Shown here: piece after piece, positions 37,201 to 44,903 of the stretch
Numbering within the stretch: position 1 is the stretch's first letter
Layout: every line of letters begins with the position of its first letter
From: JBFLVU01 sp037444825
Lineage (GTDB): Bacteria; Acidobacteriota; UBA4820; DSQY01
Length of the DNA: 64,000 nt
Direction of reading: 5' to 3'
Assembly (NCBI GenBank): GCA_037444825.1
Contig: JBBILR010000002.1
Span: 1 to 64,000, forward strand
Notes under the pieces: generated by a model
What the model saw: the letters and a program-made list of their open reading frames with translations, nothing else
The model's database searches: none
What the model was told of the DNA's origin: nothing
Made by a program: the position numbers and the translations under genes

Positions 37201-38649
37201 GCTGCCGGAGTTGTCCAGCACCAGGGCGGTGTAGAGGTCCCCTCCCCCCGACGAGCCATGGGTGACGGTGAAGTTCGTCACGGGGACCCCGTCTTCGCTC
37301 AGGCAGAAGTCGGAAGCGGTGAGCCCCGTCACCGCCCCCCCGGCGGCGTCGAGGACGCTCACCACGGCCTTGACGGTGGGGCAGGCGGAGGTGTCCACCT
37401 GGTTGAGCAACAGCGTGGCGGGGCAGGTGGACTGGCAGCCCGCCGGCACGTTCACGTGGCCGGGAACGGTCTTCGTGCCGGCGTTGGTGGAGGAGACCTG
37501 AATGGTGTAGGCGAGGTCCCCGGTGACCGCCCCGCTGGCGCTGACCTGCCAGGAGAGGAGTGCGGAGGAGCCGAGGGGGAGGTCCCCCACCGTCTGGGTG
37601 GCGCTGCCGGCGGCCAGAGACAGGCCCGCCGGCAGGGTCAGCGTGGCGGAGAGCCCCGTCACGGTCCCGCTGGAGCCGGAGAGGGTGTTGGAAAGGTACA
37701 GGGACACGGTGAAGGGGTTGGGGGAGAAGAGGTGGTTGACGCAGTCCAGGTTGGAGGGGGCCGTGAGGGCCGTGGCCACCGGAGGGACGGTGTCCACCGC
37801 GATGGACCCCAGCCCGTAGTAGGTTCCGAAGGTGAGGCTCGACCCCGGGGCCAGCGCCCGGTTCTCCCAGTAGACGGCGTAGGCCGTGTCGTAGATGGTG
37901 AACTGGGGGTTCACGGTGTAGTCGAAGTCTTGGTCGTACAGGTGGGCCCACCCGGCCACCTGGAAGCGGTCCGGAGGCAGGGCCACCAGGCCTCCCAGGA
38001 GGGTGCCCTGGCAGGTGGTGGTGGGGTTGTAGAGGTCGTCGAAGACGTAGAAGTACGGCGGCAGGGAGGCGCCGGTCCACTCCCGCTCCTGGGCGATGGA
38101 GCCGGTCCCGGGGACCTGGAAGGGGGCGTTGTCGTTGGCCCCGATCTTGGTGTCGAGCATGATGCGGCAGCCCACCGTGTGCGAAACGGAGTCCAGGTTC
38201 TCCACGGTGTAGGAGACGAAGTAGGCGTCCTGGCGCCCGGTGGCGGTGCTGGTCACCAGCGTGATCCGCTGGCGGACCCGGAGGGGGCCCGTCCCCAGGT
38301 ACCAGACGCCCTCGTTGGTCTGGCCGTTGTTGGTGGGGGGCTGGACGAGGGTCCCGAAGGAGTCCTCGTTGGTGTACACGGTGCCGTCCACCTGGATGGA
38401 GGAGAAGGAACTCCACGGGTAGGGGTGGCCGTAGAGGATCATGGGCCCGCCGGGGACGCCCATGGTGAACTGGCCCGAGGTGTCGTCGAGGGCCACCTCG
38501 ATGTACGGGGACCCCGGCCCCCACGAGAGGGGCCTCGGCGGGCCGGGCCGAAGGGCCTCCTTCCCGCCGCCCGCCGCGAAGGCGGCGAAGGTCCCGGCGA
38601 ACGCCGACAGGAGGAGCACCGCCGCACGCGAAATCCGACGCATTCTCAT
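31288..38649 (-). CDS. Giant secreted protein: four VWA domains, seven RCC1 repeats, PKD domains and IPT/TIG end
   Basis: A 2453-residue exported protein. Signal peptide (RAAVLLLSAFAGTFAAFAA). A beta-rich N-terminal part (about 25-410) includes a DUF11-like segment. Four tandem units of about 245 residues follow (about 416-650, 683-930, 963-1210, 1236-1500), each beginning with CPT/DxG.. and SEDG, then a VWA domain with an intact MIDAS: DNSGSLGSS, GMTAFYD (STAFFD in the fourth) and TDGEDNSSSH. Next come a PKD domain (1520-1590), an Ig-like segment (1600-1683), seven RCC1 repeats of WGWGDN..GQLGDGTTT type (1686-2036, enough for one seven-bladed propeller), four PKD domains (2043-2360) and an IPT/TIG domain (2370-2452). 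ATG 38649 follows GAGGAGG. It lies divergent to alpha-2-macroglobulin. The role is probably surface adhesion or assembly; no catalytic domain is seen. Confidence 0.92.
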   Translation of the reverse strand: MRMRRISRAAVLLLSAFAGTFAAFAAGGGKEALRPGPPRPLSWGPGSPYIEVALDDTSGQFTMGVPGGPMILYGHPYPWSSFSSIQVDGTVYTNEDSFGTLVQPPTNNGQTNEGVWYLGTGPLRVRQRITLVTSTATGRQDAYFVSYTVENLDSVSHTVGCRIMLDTKIGANDNAPFQVPGTGSIAQEREWTGASLPPYFYVFDDLYNPTTTCQGTLLGGLVALPPDRFQVAGWAHLYDQDFDYTVNPQFTIYDTAYAVYWENRALAPGSSLTFGTYYGLGSIAVDTVPPVATALTAPSNLDCVNHLFSPNPFTVSLYLSNTLSGSSGTVTGLSATLTLPAGLSLAAGSATQTVGDLPLGSSALLSWQVSASGAVTGDLAYTIQVSSTNAGTKTVPGHVNVPAGCQSTCPATLLLNQVDTSACPTVKAVVSVLDAAGGAVTGLTASDFCLSEDGVPVTNFTVTHGSSGGGDLYTALVLDNSGSLGSSSFHEEKAAAEAFIALLGASDQAAVYGFTSAVDLVMDFTADKAALSAAIDGYPYKGGMTAFYDAVYQALSNTSTRNGRKAVVAMTDGEDNSSSHSQAQLIAYAQSLGIPVFTVGFGSADTQVLEAIATQTGGRFYAAASSGNLQAILQAIGAVMNNQYVITYTTPRADGQSHTLEPCVQAPGCSLLTAQGSFTCGAGGSCPTLTVSQVDTASCPTVKVVVTVTSPSGQAVTGLTASNFCLSEDGVSQSFSLTTGSGGGNALQAALVVDNSGSLGSSAFADEKNAAEALVGLLAAGDAAAFLGFTSQVDLVQGFTTDKAALQAAIDGYPYKGGMTAFYDAVYQALSLTGPRTGRKAVIAMTDGEDNSSSHSQAELIAYAQSLGIPVFTIGFGSADVAVLTAIATQTGGRYYASATSQNLQQILTDIGNVINNQYVLTYTTTKNDGQSHALDVCLQSLPGCPTTYASGTMRCGTSGGGNCPQVTLAQVDTSACPTVRGILTVRDATGNPVTGLSSSAFCVEEDGASITNFTVTTASQSGTSLYLAQVIDNSGSLGSSAFNDEKTAAKALVNLLGAGDQCAVYGFTSTVDLVQDFTSNKPTLLAAIDGYPYKGGMTAFYDGVWAALTNAASKSGRKAVVAMTDGEDNSSSHGKDELVLYAQSLGIPVFTIAFGSADQAVLQDIAARTGGLFFASASSQNLQQILSAIGTLLGSQYVVSYTTTKTDGALHDLRFCVTTGGCTRWVQGTFRCGASGTCPTLAIAQVDPSRCPTVQAVVSVFDGQGQPVQGLTASSFCVSEDGVPQNFTVTGAGQSGSTLYVGITIDNSGSLGSSQFQLEKNAAKTFVGLLGASDQVAVWGFDSQVDFVIDFTADKQALYAAIDGYAYSGGSTAFFDATYDALVATAAKTGRKAVLAMTDGEDNSSSHTEAEIIAYAQQARIPIYTIGFGSPDDAVMQRIADQTGGKYYRGTDAGALQQILTDIGNLINNQYVISYDTIYTDGSVHDLEICVTYQGCTAYARAVSQCGSPCAVTCQAWAPTSAFTAVPAAFFGQAVSSCGTGGVGYEWNFGDGAPLSTLQNPTHAYLAPGTYTWTLTATATGAQPCVQTGTVTVTNATCVKPRITAHPQSQVVSPGSSVTLSVAAQGTTALSYQWYEGPSGTITSPISGATSSTYTTPAVQTTKRYWVKVTASCGSTYSQTAVLSVASNAHGWGNNNSGEVGDGTSGSDRTGPVGVLGPSAFVQVAAGSDHSLGLAADGTVWAWGNNGSGELGDGTQTPSRFPKQVQGLSNVVQVAAGINWSLALKADGTVWGWGDNGNGNLGDGTTTDRFTPVQVSGLTGVTAIAAGGYHAVARKSNGTVWAWGDNYYGQCGDGGSTDRHTPVQVSGIVTASAVAAGEHHTLILKSDGTVWACGNNADGQCGDNTTTTRRTPVQVSGLTDVTAIAAGRDHNLAVKSGGTLWVWGDNYYAQLGDGTTTDRRAPVQLPGIANASAVAAGDRHSLLIRTDHTLWAWGTNGDGQVGDGTTTTRSTPVQVTGVSGVLQADGGALHSLCVAFGVSAAATPAAGPAPLAVTLQAAATGGTPPYGYSWDFGDGNTATGASASHTYTAAGTYTAQVTATDASGYTARAATTITVSSLAVTVTASPSNPSGSAPLSVDFSCAATGGSTPYTYAWSFGDGGTGTSADPPAHTYAVPGTYAAIVTVMDSQGSVKTSAPVTVRVYSPVMARATVQPSRARVGQAVSFHVSASGGDGYFPTFTWAFGDGSSGSGANPTHAYSAPGTYTARATVYDGAGNSAQSNEVTVKVYGPVSASISGRSSAGPNVPVTFSASASGGDGHYAYAWNFGDGGTATGASVSHAWATKATYTITLTVTDGLGQTATASQTITIVDPPVIASMVKKSPPFKIVVNGSNLQQGIKVYIDGTEWTGVVYKSSTKIVLTGSTLKTTVPRGVPKTFRFVNPDGGEATTVWSW

Positions 38650-38856
38650 GGAATCACCCTCCTCGGGGGAAGGGGGCGCCGAAGAGCGAAGGAATCCCCT
38701 TTCCCTCCCGGGGGGAATCTTGCAAGGACCGTTCCGCCGCCGTTCTTCGGGAAACTCCCTCAAAATGCGAGGGGATGATTCTCCGCAGGCCCCGAGGGGC
38801 GAAAAATTTTCCCGGGCCCCGTCCATTTTTCGTGGCTCCCGTCGCCGAAAAAAACC
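38650..38856. other. Divergent regulatory region between the VWA giant and alpha-2-macroglobulin
   Basis: No gene. The A/T-rich patches near 38800-38855 are unusual for this GC-rich window and are the likely site of the minus-strand promoter, but I could not fix its -35 and -10 boxes. Confidence 0.4.
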
Positions 38857-38885
38857 TTGTGGCTTCCCGGGGAGGGGGATAGACT
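38857..38885 (+). promoter_or_regulatory. Promoter of alpha-2-macroglobulin
   Basis: TTGTGG (38857-38862), 17-nt spacer, TAGACT (38880-38885), with an expected start near 38892. An 8-bp inverted repeat (CCCGCAAG 38887-38894 and CTTGCGGG 38918-38925) brackets the start and runs into the GGGAGG ribosome site. Confidence 0.6.
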
Positions 38886-38933
38886 TCCCGCAAGCCTGGC
38901 GGAAGAGGGGGTAGCCCCTTGCGGGAGGAAAAG

Positions 38934-41900
38934 ATGACCGGTCCGAGGCTCAGGGCGGCGGCGGCGGTTCTGGGGCTCCTCGCCGGGCAGGCGTGGGCCG
39001 GCGGGGCGCTGCGGGTTCTGAAGGCGGGTCCCGTGGGGGAGACGGCCAACCTCGCACAGGCCGGGGAGATCCGGGTGGTCTTCTCGGAGCCCATGGTGGC
39101 CTTGGGGCGGGTGGCGGAGCTTCGGGAGGTGAGGGGGTTCTCCATCTCCCCCCCCGTGGCCGGCACCTTCCGGTGGGCGGGGACCGACACGCTGATCTTC
39201 CGTCCCGAAACCCCCCTCCCCTTCGCAACCCGGTACGAGGTGCGGATCGGCCCCGAACTCCGGGCGGTCTCCGGGCAGAGCCTGCCGAACCCCTACGTCT
39301 TCGCCTTCACCACCCCCACGGTGAGGCTGAGGAGCGTGCGGTGGATCCGCGAGGACGGGACGGTCCGCTCGCCGGTCCTCCTGGCGGTGGCCTTCAACCA
39401 GAAGGTGGACCCCCGGCAGGTTCTGCCCCACCTCTCGCTGGCCTACCGGCCCCACGACTACGCGCCGCCCCCCCTTCCCGCGGGGGTCAAGGAGCGCCTT
39501 TCCCGGGAGGACCCGCGGGCGGTGGAGGACTACCAGTTCAAGGCCGCCGCCGCCATGCTGGCCGCCAGGTCCTCGGACCCGGTCCCCTTCGAGGCCGCGG
39601 CCTCCTGGGACGAGAAGCGATTCCCCCGGGCCCCGGAGGTGCTGGTGGTGCGAACCCGGTCGGCCCCTCCCCCCAACGCCTGGTTGGAGGTGGTGCTGGA
39701 CGGGAAGGCGCCGAGCCCCGAGGGCCCCGAGGTCTCGGGGGAGGTCCAGCGGTACACGGTCCAGCTGGAACCGGCCTTTTTCGTCAAGGGTTTTCGATGC
39801 ACCTACCGGTGCGTTCCGGACGGGTACAACCCCCTGGAGTTCACCGCCGACGTCCGCTTCGGCGATCTGAAGGAGGCGGTCTCCCTCTTCACCGGCGACG
39901 CCGGGGGGGGCGCCGTCCGGAAGGCCTCGCCGGAAGGGGAGGGGGAATCCTGGGATTGGCCCTCTCGGTACTGGTCCCTGGACCGCCTGGGCCTGGAGCC
40001 GCCCCCCGCCGCCTCCTTCTTCGTCCAGGTGGACCGCGGCCTGAGGTCCGACGACGGCCAAGTCCTCGGCTACACCTGGCTCTGCGAAATGACCACCACC
40101 CACCGCACGGCCTTCTCCGCCTTCGAATCGGGCTTCGGGGTCTGGGAGGCCTCCGGCGGCCCGGTGCTCCCCCTTTCCGTCCGCAACCTCGCCTCCGTGA
40201 ACCTCTGGGTCATGCCGCTGAAGCTGGGGGAGCTCCTGCCGGCGGTGCGGCAGCTGGCGGTGCGCCCCGTCTCCAAGGACCCCGACACGGGGGAGGAGGA
40301 ACCGGACTACACGTGGCGGCCCTTCTCCCTTCCCCCGCCCGTCCCACCGGTCTTCCGGCGCCTGAAGACCCCGGTGGACCGCACCGCCTTCGTGGGCCTG
40401 GACCTCTCGCCCGCGTTGAACGAGAAAGGCAAGGGACTTTCGTGGGTGGCGGTGAAGAACGGCGAGGCCATCCCGGGGGCGCCCTTCGCCGCGGAACCCC
40501 CGCTCAAGGCCTCCCTCATCCAGGTCACCGACCTGGGCCTCACCGTGAAGGATTCGCCCCAGGGCTTCCTGGTCTGGGTCACCCGCCTCTCCGACGGGAC
40601 CCCCGTCTCGGGGGCCTCCGTGGCCGTCTGGAAGCCGGACGGGAGCCGGGTCTTCGAAGGCGTCACCGGCGCCGACGGCACCGTCCTCACCCCGCCCCTC
40701 TCCCTTCGGGACCCCGAGAACGGGTGGGACCTCTCCTTCGTGGTCTCGGCGGAGAAGGACGGCGACACGGCCTACCTCTGCTCCGACTGGAACGAGGGCC
40801 TGGAGCCGTGGGAGTTCGGGGTCGGTTACGACCTCCACGAGCAGAAGCCGGTGCTGAGGGGGCGGGTCTTCCCCGACCGGGGCGTCTACAAGCTCGGCGA
40901 GGAGGTCCACCTGAAGGCGGTCCTCCGAAGCGACACGGCCTCCGGCATGAAGGTCCCCCCCGAAGGGACGGAGGCGGCCCTCCTCGTGAGCGACAGCCGA
41001 GGAGGCAAGGTGGCGGAGCGTACGGTGGCCCTGGACGCCTTCGGGGCGGCGGAGGTGGTGGTGAAGCTCCCCGAGGAGGCGCCCCTGGGGACCTACACCG
41101 TCACGGCGGAGGTGAAGGGCCACCACCGGGAGGTGCGGGACGCCTTCCTGGTGGCGGCCTACCGGAAGCCCGACTTCCGCGTGGACGCCGCCCTCGGGGC
41201 CGAGCGGCCGGTGGCGGGCGTCCCCCTCCTGGGGACGGTGACGGGGCGGTACCTCTTCGGCGCCCCCATGGCGGGGAGGCCCTGCCGCTTCTCCGTGACG
41301 CGGCGGAGGCTCACCGGAGCCACCCCCGCCGTCACCCAGCGGTACCCCGAGGGGTGGATCTTCGGCGAGGGGACGGACCGGTGGGACTCCCGCGGGGAGG
41401 AGACCGTGAAGGAGGCCGACGGGACCCTGGACGCCCAGGGGACCCTCCGGGTGGAGGTCCCCACCGGGGACGGCCAGGGCCTCTCCTACACCTACACGCT
41501 GGAGGGGACCGTCACCGACGTCACCCGCCAGACCCTCTCCGGGCGGATCTCCGTTCCCGTCTACGCCGCGCCGTTCTTCGCGGGCCTCAAGGACCCGCCG
41601 TTCTTCGTGGACGCGGGCAAGGACCTGGTGACGGAGGTCCTCACCCCGGACCTCTCGGGGAACCCCGTGGAGGGCCTCTCCGTCTCCCTCAAGCTCGTGC
41701 AGGTCCAGTGGCACGCCGTGCGGAGGGCCGAGGGCAACGGCTTCTACACGTGGGAAACGGAGCGGAAGGAGGTGGAGCGGTGGACGGGGAAGGTGACCTC
41801 CGCCGCCCGGCCGGTGGAGGTCCGGATCCCCGTGGAGCAGGGGGGGTACTACCTCCTCCGCGCGGAGGCCGCCGACGGCGAGGGAAGGGTCTCCCGCTGC

Positions 41901-44771
41901 GGGGCCTCCTTCTACGCCTTGGGCGCGGGCTTCACCGCCTGGGAGCGGTACGACCACAACCGCATCGACCTCGTCCCCGAGAGGAGCACGTACCGGCCCG
42001 GCGAGACGGCGCGGATCCTCGTCAAGTCCCCCTGGGAGAAGGCCAAGGCCCTCCTCACCGTGGAGCGGGAAGGGGTCCGCACCCACCGGGTCTTCGACCT
42101 CGTCTCCACCCAGCAGACGGTGGAGGTCCCCGTGGGGGAGGGCGACGTGCCCAACCTCTACGTCTCGGTGGTCCTCCTCAAGGGCCGGACGGAGGCCTAC
42201 ACCGGCGAGGACGTCTCGGACCCCGGCAAGCCGGCCTTCCGCGTGGGCCTCGTGGAACTCCACGTGGAGAACCTCGTGAAGCGGCTCTCGGTGGCCGTCT
42301 CCAGCGACGCCGACGAGTACCGCCCCGGCGCCCGGGCCGTCGTCTCCGCCGTGGTCACCGACGGGGCGGGAAAGCCCGCCGAGGCCCAGGTGACCCTCTG
42401 GGCGGTGGACCACGGCGTCCTCTCCCTCACCGGCTACCAGACCCCGGACCTTTTGCCCTCGGTCTGGGTGGACAAGGCCCAGCAGGTCCTCACCGAGGAC
42501 TCCCGCCAGCGCATCGTTTCCCGGAGGGTGCTCACCCCCAAGGGGGCGGACGAAGGGGGCGGAGGAGGAATGGAGGAGGGCCCGGGGGAGGTCCGGCGGG
42601 ACTTCCGGGTCCTCGCCTTCTACCTGGGTTCCCTCGTCACGGACGCCAAGGGAAAAGTTACTTCTGAAGTAACATTGCCGGAGAGCCTCACCACCTACCG
42701 GATCATGGCCGTGGCCCACGACAAGGCCTCCCGCTTCGGCTTCGGCCAGAAGGAGATCCGCACCGCCAAGCCGCTGGTGCTCCTGCCCTCCCTGCCCCGC
42801 TTCCTGGCGCGGGGGGACCGGGCCGTCTTCGGCGTGGTGGTCCACAACCGCGGCGGGTCCTCGGGCCGGGTCCGGGTGGAGGCGGAGAGCCTGGACGCCG
42901 GCCGGCTGGCCCTCGCCGGCCCCACGGTCCAGGAGGTGGATTCGGCCCCGGGCGTTCCCGGGGAGGTCCGCTTCGCCTTCGAAGCCCGCGGGGTGGGCAA
43001 AGCCCGCCTCCGCTTCCGCGCCGCCCTGGGCGGGGAGACGGACGCCTTCGAGCAGGTGCTCCCGGTGGAGGTCCTCAACGCCCCCGAGGCCGCCGTGGCC
43101 ACGGGCTCCACCGAGGGTACGGCGGAGGAGGCCCTGGAGGTCCCCGGGGGGGTGGTGCCCGGCTTCGGCGGGCTGGAGGCGAGCCTGTCCTCCACGGCCC
43201 TCGCCGGTTTGGAGGAGGGGGCGAGGTACCTGGTGGACTACCCCTACGGCTGCGCCGAGCAGCGCGGCTCCGCCACCCTCGCCCTGGTGCTGGTCTCCGA
43301 CCTCTCGGGGGCCTTCCACCTCCCCGGCATCGAGACGGAGAAGATCCGGGACATCGCCCAGCGGAACCTCAAGGCCCTGGAGGCCTTCCAGTGCGAAGAC
43401 GGCGGATTCGTCTACTGGAAGGGCTCTTCGTGCCTCTACGCCTCCGAGGTCCTCACCGCCTACCTCCTCCACGTCTTCCAGCGGGCGCAGGCGCTGGGCT
43501 TCGCCGTGAACGAGGAGGTCCTCCGCAAGGGGTACGACTTCCTGTCCCGGGCGCTGAACCGCCCCTACCCGGTGAACGAGGGGTGGTGGCCCCACTACAC
43601 CGCCTGGCAGGCCTACGCGGTGAAGGTCCTGGCCGACGGGGGCCTCACCGTGGACAGCCACCTGAGCCGGCTTTACCCGTACGCAGGCCGAATGCCGGTC
43701 TTCGGCCTGGCCTACCTGGAGGGCGCCATGGCCCGCTCCGGCCGCTTCCAGGCCGAACGGCAGGACCTGTTGCGCCGGATGGACGACGCCATCCTCCCCG
43801 AGGGGGCCGGCGCCCACGTGGAGGAGCTTTCCGACCCGTACCTCCTGTGGTTCTGGAACTCCAACGTGCGCTCCACGGCCATCGTCCTCTCGGCCTTCGC
43901 CAGGGACCCCGGGCGCCGCCACACCGCCGAGCGCATGGTGCGCTGGCTCCTGGACGCACGGCGGAAGGGGAGGTGGGGCAACACCCAGGAGAACGCCCAC
44001 GCCCTGGAGGCCCTCATCGACTACTACCGCGCCTACGAGAAGGAGACCCCCGACTTCCGGGCCGCGGTCTCCCTGGCGGGGAAGACCCTCCTGGAGGAGC
44101 GTTTCGCAGGGCGGACCACCGAGGCCAAAGGGACGGCGCTGAAGATGGAGGCCCTCCACGCGGAGGCTTCCTCGGGCGCGCGCCTGCCTCTGGTGTTCTC
44201 CAAGAAGGGAACGGGCAGGCTCTTCTACACGGCGCGCCTGAAGTACGCCCTCGCCCCCGAAGGCCTTGGCCCGGTGGACCAGGGCATCGCGGTGGAGCGG
44301 CGCTACGAGCTCTACGAGGGCGACGGCGGCCAGGGGCCCACCCGCGCCTTCCCCCAGGGCCGCCTTGTCCGGGTGACCCTGACCCTTCACCTCCCCAAGG
44401 AACGGCGGTACGTCGCCGTCACCGACCCCCTCCCCGCCGGCCTGGAGCCGGTGGAGTCCTGGTTCGCCACCACCGCCAGGGACCTCCAGAAGGCCCCGCC
44501 GCCTTCCTCCGGGGACGAAGGGGACGAGGAGGGCGAGGGGGAGGGGTGGTTCCTCCTTTGGCAGCGCGGCGGCTTCGACCACGTGGAGCGCCGCGACGAC
44601 CGCGTCCTCCTCTTCGCCACCCGCCTGGCGGCGGGCAAGCACGCCTTCTCCTACGTGGCGAGGGCCACCACCCAGGGCGTTTTCGTCGTCGCCCCCGCCC
44701 GCGCCGAGGAGATGTACAGCCCCGAGGTCTTCGGCCGCACCGCCACGGAGGTGGTGGAGGTGCTCCCGTAG
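38934..44771 (+). CDS. Bacterial alpha-2-macroglobulin with thioester
   Basis: A 1945-residue periplasmic protease trap. Signal peptide (RAAAAVLGLLAGQAWA) without a lipobox cysteine, so it should be soluble, unlike lipoprotein YfhM. Ig-like/MG domains fill about residues 30-1200, including YEVRIGPELRA and the MG2-type VFPDRGVYKLGEEVHLKAVLR (about 645-665). The A2M domain follows (LAFYLGSLVTDAKGKVTSEVTLPESLTTYRIMAVA, about 1225-1260). The thioester motif is YGCAEQ (Cys1440, Gln1443), followed by the alpha/alpha-toroid TED domain and a receptor-binding-like end. ATG 38934 follows GGGAGG; a TTG 15 nt earlier is less likely. A protease that cuts the bait region would be trapped and cross-linked. 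Its partner PbpC is encoded nearby. Confidence 0.95.
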   Translation: MTGPRLRAAAAVLGLLAGQAWAGGALRVLKAGPVGETANLAQAGEIRVVFSEPMVALGRVAELREVRGFSISPPVAGTFRWAGTDTLIFRPETPLPFATRYEVRIGPELRAVSGQSLPNPYVFAFTTPTVRLRSVRWIREDGTVRSPVLLAVAFNQKVDPRQVLPHLSLAYRPHDYAPPPLPAGVKERLSREDPRAVEDYQFKAAAAMLAARSSDPVPFEAAASWDEKRFPRAPEVLVVRTRSAPPPNAWLEVVLDGKAPSPEGPEVSGEVQRYTVQLEPAFFVKGFRCTYRCVPDGYNPLEFTADVRFGDLKEAVSLFTGDAGGGAVRKASPEGEGESWDWPSRYWSLDRLGLEPPPAASFFVQVDRGLRSDDGQVLGYTWLCEMTTTHRTAFSAFESGFGVWEASGGPVLPLSVRNLASVNLWVMPLKLGELLPAVRQLAVRPVSKDPDTGEEEPDYTWRPFSLPPPVPPVFRRLKTPVDRTAFVGLDLSPALNEKGKGLSWVAVKNGEAIPGAPFAAEPPLKASLIQVTDLGLTVKDSPQGFLVWVTRLSDGTPVSGASVAVWKPDGSRVFEGVTGADGTVLTPPLSLRDPENGWDLSFVVSAEKDGDTAYLCSDWNEGLEPWEFGVGYDLHEQKPVLRGRVFPDRGVYKLGEEVHLKAVLRSDTASGMKVPPEGTEAALLVSDSRGGKVAERTVALDAFGAAEVVVKLPEEAPLGTYTVTAEVKGHHREVRDAFLVAAYRKPDFRVDAALGAERPVAGVPLLGTVTGRYLFGAPMAGRPCRFSVTRRRLTGATPAVTQRYPEGWIFGEGTDRWDSRGEETVKEADGTLDAQGTLRVEVPTGDGQGLSYTYTLEGTVTDVTRQTLSGRISVPVYAAPFFAGLKDPPFFVDAGKDLVTEVLTPDLSGNPVEGLSVSLKLVQVQWHAVRRAEGNGFYTWETERKEVERWTGKVTSAARPVEVRIPVEQGGYYLLRAEAADGEGRVSRCGASFYALGAGFTAWERYDHNRIDLVPERSTYRPGETARILVKSPWEKAKALLTVEREGVRTHRVFDLVSTQQTVEVPVGEGDVPNLYVSVVLLKGRTEAYTGEDVSDPGKPAFRVGLVELHVENLVKRLSVAVSSDADEYRPGARAVVSAVVTDGAGKPAEAQVTLWAVDHGVLSLTGYQTPDLLPSVWVDKAQQVLTEDSRQRIVSRRVLTPKGADEGGGGGMEEGPGEVRRDFRVLAFYLGSLVTDAKGKVTSEVTLPESLTTYRIMAVAHDKASRFGFGQKEIRTAKPLVLLPSLPRFLARGDRAVFGVVVHNRGGSSGRVRVEAESLDAGRLALAGPTVQEVDSAPGVPGEVRFAFEARGVGKARLRFRAALGGETDAFEQVLPVEVLNAPEAAVATGSTEGTAEEALEVPGGVVPGFGGLEASLSSTALAGLEEGARYLVDYPYGCAEQRGSATLALVLVSDLSGAFHLPGIETEKIRDIAQRNLKALEAFQCEDGGFVYWKGSSCLYASEVLTAYLLHVFQRAQALGFAVNEEVLRKGYDFLSRALNRPYPVNEGWWPHYTAWQAYAVKVLADGGLTVDSHLSRLYPYAGRMPVFGLAYLEGAMARSGRFQAERQDLLRRMDDAILPEGAGAHVEELSDPYLLWFWNSNVRSTAIVLSAFARDPGRRHTAERMVRWLLDARRKGRWGNTQENAHALEALIDYYRAYEKETPDFRAAVSLAGKTLLEERFAGRTTEAKGTALKMEALHAEASSGARLPLVFSKKGTGRLFYTARLKYALAPEGLGPVDQGIAVERRYELYEGDGGQGPTRAFPQGRLVRVTLTLHLPKERRYVAVTDPLPAGLEPVESWFATTARDLQKAPPPSSGDEGDEEGEGEGWFLLWQRGGFDHVERRDDRVLLFATRLAAGKHAFSYVARATTQGVFVVAPARAEEMYSPEVFGRTATEVVEVLP

Positions 44772-44903
44772 GCCGGAGGAGGCGTCAGACCGGGAACCGG
44801 TCCGGGAGGGTCCTGGAAACCGGCCCGGGACGGCCGAGGCTTCTCGGTCCCCAAGGGCCGGAAGCGGGCCTGTCGGCGGGGCGCCGGAAGGGAGTGGGCG
44901 CGC

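Noticed and set aside
31288..38649. Regularly spaced repeats that could suggest a CRISPR or tandem-repeat array
   Set aside because: The repeats are in frame, about 740 bp apart (VWA units) or 150-160 bp apart (RCC1 units), and encode protein domains.
33958..38778. A 1606-codon plus-strand open frame opposite the VWA giant
   Set aside because: The apparent internal repeats only mirror the VWA duplications on the other strand. No start signal or known motif.
38760..44642. A 1960-codon minus-strand open frame opposite alpha-2-macroglobulin
   Set aside because: Same GC artefact. The sense frame has a thioester motif, a signal peptide and a good ribosome site.
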